50,605 nt of DNA from an uncultured Pseudomonadota bacterium (GTDB lineage: Bacteria; Pseudomonadota; Alphaproteobacteria; RF32; CAG-239), in NCBI GenBank assembly GCA_902495305.1, contig CABUWG010000007.1, positions 1 to 50,605 on the forward strand, given 5' to 3'. The position numbers and the translations under genes were made by a program. Position 1 is the stretch's first letter, and the number at the start of each line of letters is the position of its first letter. Below are positions 50,010 to 50,605 of this stretch, in pieces. A model generated the notes under the pieces. The model did not search any database. It was not told the origin of the DNA and saw nothing but the letters and a program-made list of their open reading frames with translations.

Positions 50010-50462
50010 AACACTCGAACCTGTCTTTCCGGTTTCTCATCTTCTTCTTTCCCAACTTTGCCTCTCTCCCTTTGCCTTCTCCTTTATCTCTCTGTTCACT
50101 TATTCCGCCTTTTTTCACCCGCTTCTTTCACCACCCATTTCTTTGCCATCCCCTCTCTCTTCCCTTTTCTCTTCCACGTTCTCCTGCCTCCCTCATCAAC
50201 CTTTCTCTCTCCTATCCTCCTCACACCTCGTTCCTTTCTTCACCTCTCCTTACCCTTTCCTTCTCTACCGCCGTCCGTTCATCACCTTTCTCTTTTTTGC
50301 ACTTCCCATCTCTTCCCCTACCCTTATTCACACCCCGTGCCCTTTTCCTCTTCCATCCCGCTTATCTCACCTTTTGCATCATCCAACACTTCTCCCCCAT
50401 CCACCTCTTCCCCTTCATCCGCCCTTTTTTAGCCAAATTTCCCCTGCTTTTCCTTATCCCCT
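50010..50462 (+). other. Extremely pyrimidine-rich, G-poor noncoding stretch
   Basis: In 50041-50460 I count about 64 purines in 420 bases (85% pyrimidine) and only about 20 G (5%), with many CT runs of 10-20 bases. Long open frames here encode only Ser/Pro/Leu/Phe and are artefacts of composition. It follows the ctrA terminator and could act as a Rho loading zone, a triplex-forming tract or degenerate low-complexity DNA. No gene is seen. Confidence 0.7.
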
Positions 50463-50495
50463 AGCCAAAATCCCCATCCTGCTTTTCATTATATA

Positions 50496-50524
50496 TTGAC
50501 TCTTTCATTTCTTTGTGGTATAGT
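50496..50524 (+). promoter_or_regulatory. Strong sigma-70 promoter at the right edge
   Basis: TTGACT (50496-50501), a 17-base spacer and TATAGT (50519-50524). The transcript would run into 50531-50605, which has no convincing reading frame and a GC-rich, self-pairing end (GGTCGG and CCGAC). Confidence 0.7.
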
Positions 50525-50605
50525 GACCTTAGTATTAACCATTCTGGGCACTATGCTGTTCAGATAAAGAAAAGAGCAACGCGGTCGGGAGGCCGACAGC
50601 CGTCA

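Noticed and set aside
49875..50499. Several long Ser/Pro/Leu-rich frames behind ctrA
   Set aside because: They exist in more than one frame at once because the strand is 85% pyrimidine and poor in purine-containing stop codons; no start site or known domain.
1..50605. CRISPR array, complete insertion sequence or intact prophage
   Set aside because: No regularly spaced repeats, no transposase and no phage structural genes were seen; the only mobile trace is the recombinase remnant.

Overview
The window looks like a chromosomal segment of a low-to-medium GC alphaproteobacterium. The best markers are a full-length CtrA cell-cycle regulator next to fliI-fliJ and an elongator tRNA-Met with an alphaproteobacterial-type body. 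Several genes (gltX, an MmcQ/YjbR protein with an extra N-terminal domain, a DUF362 ferredoxin, perhaps motAB) resemble, from memory, forms common in anaerobic Firmicutes. With nagA-nagB and the glycan genes this suggests an anaerobic, host- or gut-associated lineage. That placement is inference; no search was run.

Layout. 1-540: end of a cysteine-rich protein cut by the window edge. 591-4514 (minus): TPR / MoxR / DUF58 / TPR operon. 4592-6943: UvrD/PcrA helicase, convergent with an AIDA-like autotransporter (6993-9080). 9224-10881: an unrecognised helical protein, a thioredoxin-like lipoprotein and a tandem-duplicated ArsR-type regulator. 10963: tRNA-Met. 11262-15746: an outer-membrane barrel candidate, a Spx/ArsC-like protein, MarC, the flagellar stator MotA/MotB and TerC. 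15804-18911 (minus): an ArsB/NhaD-type transporter and glutamyl-tRNA synthetase. 19069-21040: nagA-nagB. 21185-27096: surface-glycan cluster with two GT4, two GT2, one GT92-like enzyme and a small ParB-like-fold candidate, in two converging blocks. 27254-30536: an unknown protein, DUF362, an acetyltransferase and YbaK. 30809-32765: two-component system with a promoter region that looks autoregulated. 32930-36470: three genes with A/T-rich leaders lacking a Shine-Dalgarno (an unknown protein, a flotillin, a lipoprotein). 36553-38384 (minus): MmcQ/YjbR, Ogt, an unknown protein. 38611-39555: a pyrophosphatase-like protein and a small membrane protein. 39820-40866: decayed large serine recombinase running across tRNA-Glu. 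40930-43820 (minus): operon of three unrecognised proteins. 44174-46496 (minus): pgk and gap, with strong RNA structures between and after them. 46660-49049 (minus): sodB, fliJ, fliI. 49244: ctrA. 50010-50462: an extremely pyrimidine-rich noncoding stretch, then a strong promoter at the right edge.

Together the genes cover motility (MotAB, FliI, FliJ) under likely CtrA control, surface polysaccharide and outer-membrane proteins, amino-sugar catabolism, lower glycolysis and redox protection. The accessory parts most worth attention are the decayed recombinase/tRNA-Glu junction with the adjacent 693-residue protein operon, the 87-nt four-helix hairpin behind pgk, the direct and inverted repeats ahead of the two-component system, the shared SD-less leaders and the two C-rich/G-poor tracts. 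No CRISPR array, complete insertion sequence or restriction system was seen, and no single clearly new multi-gene defence system is evident.
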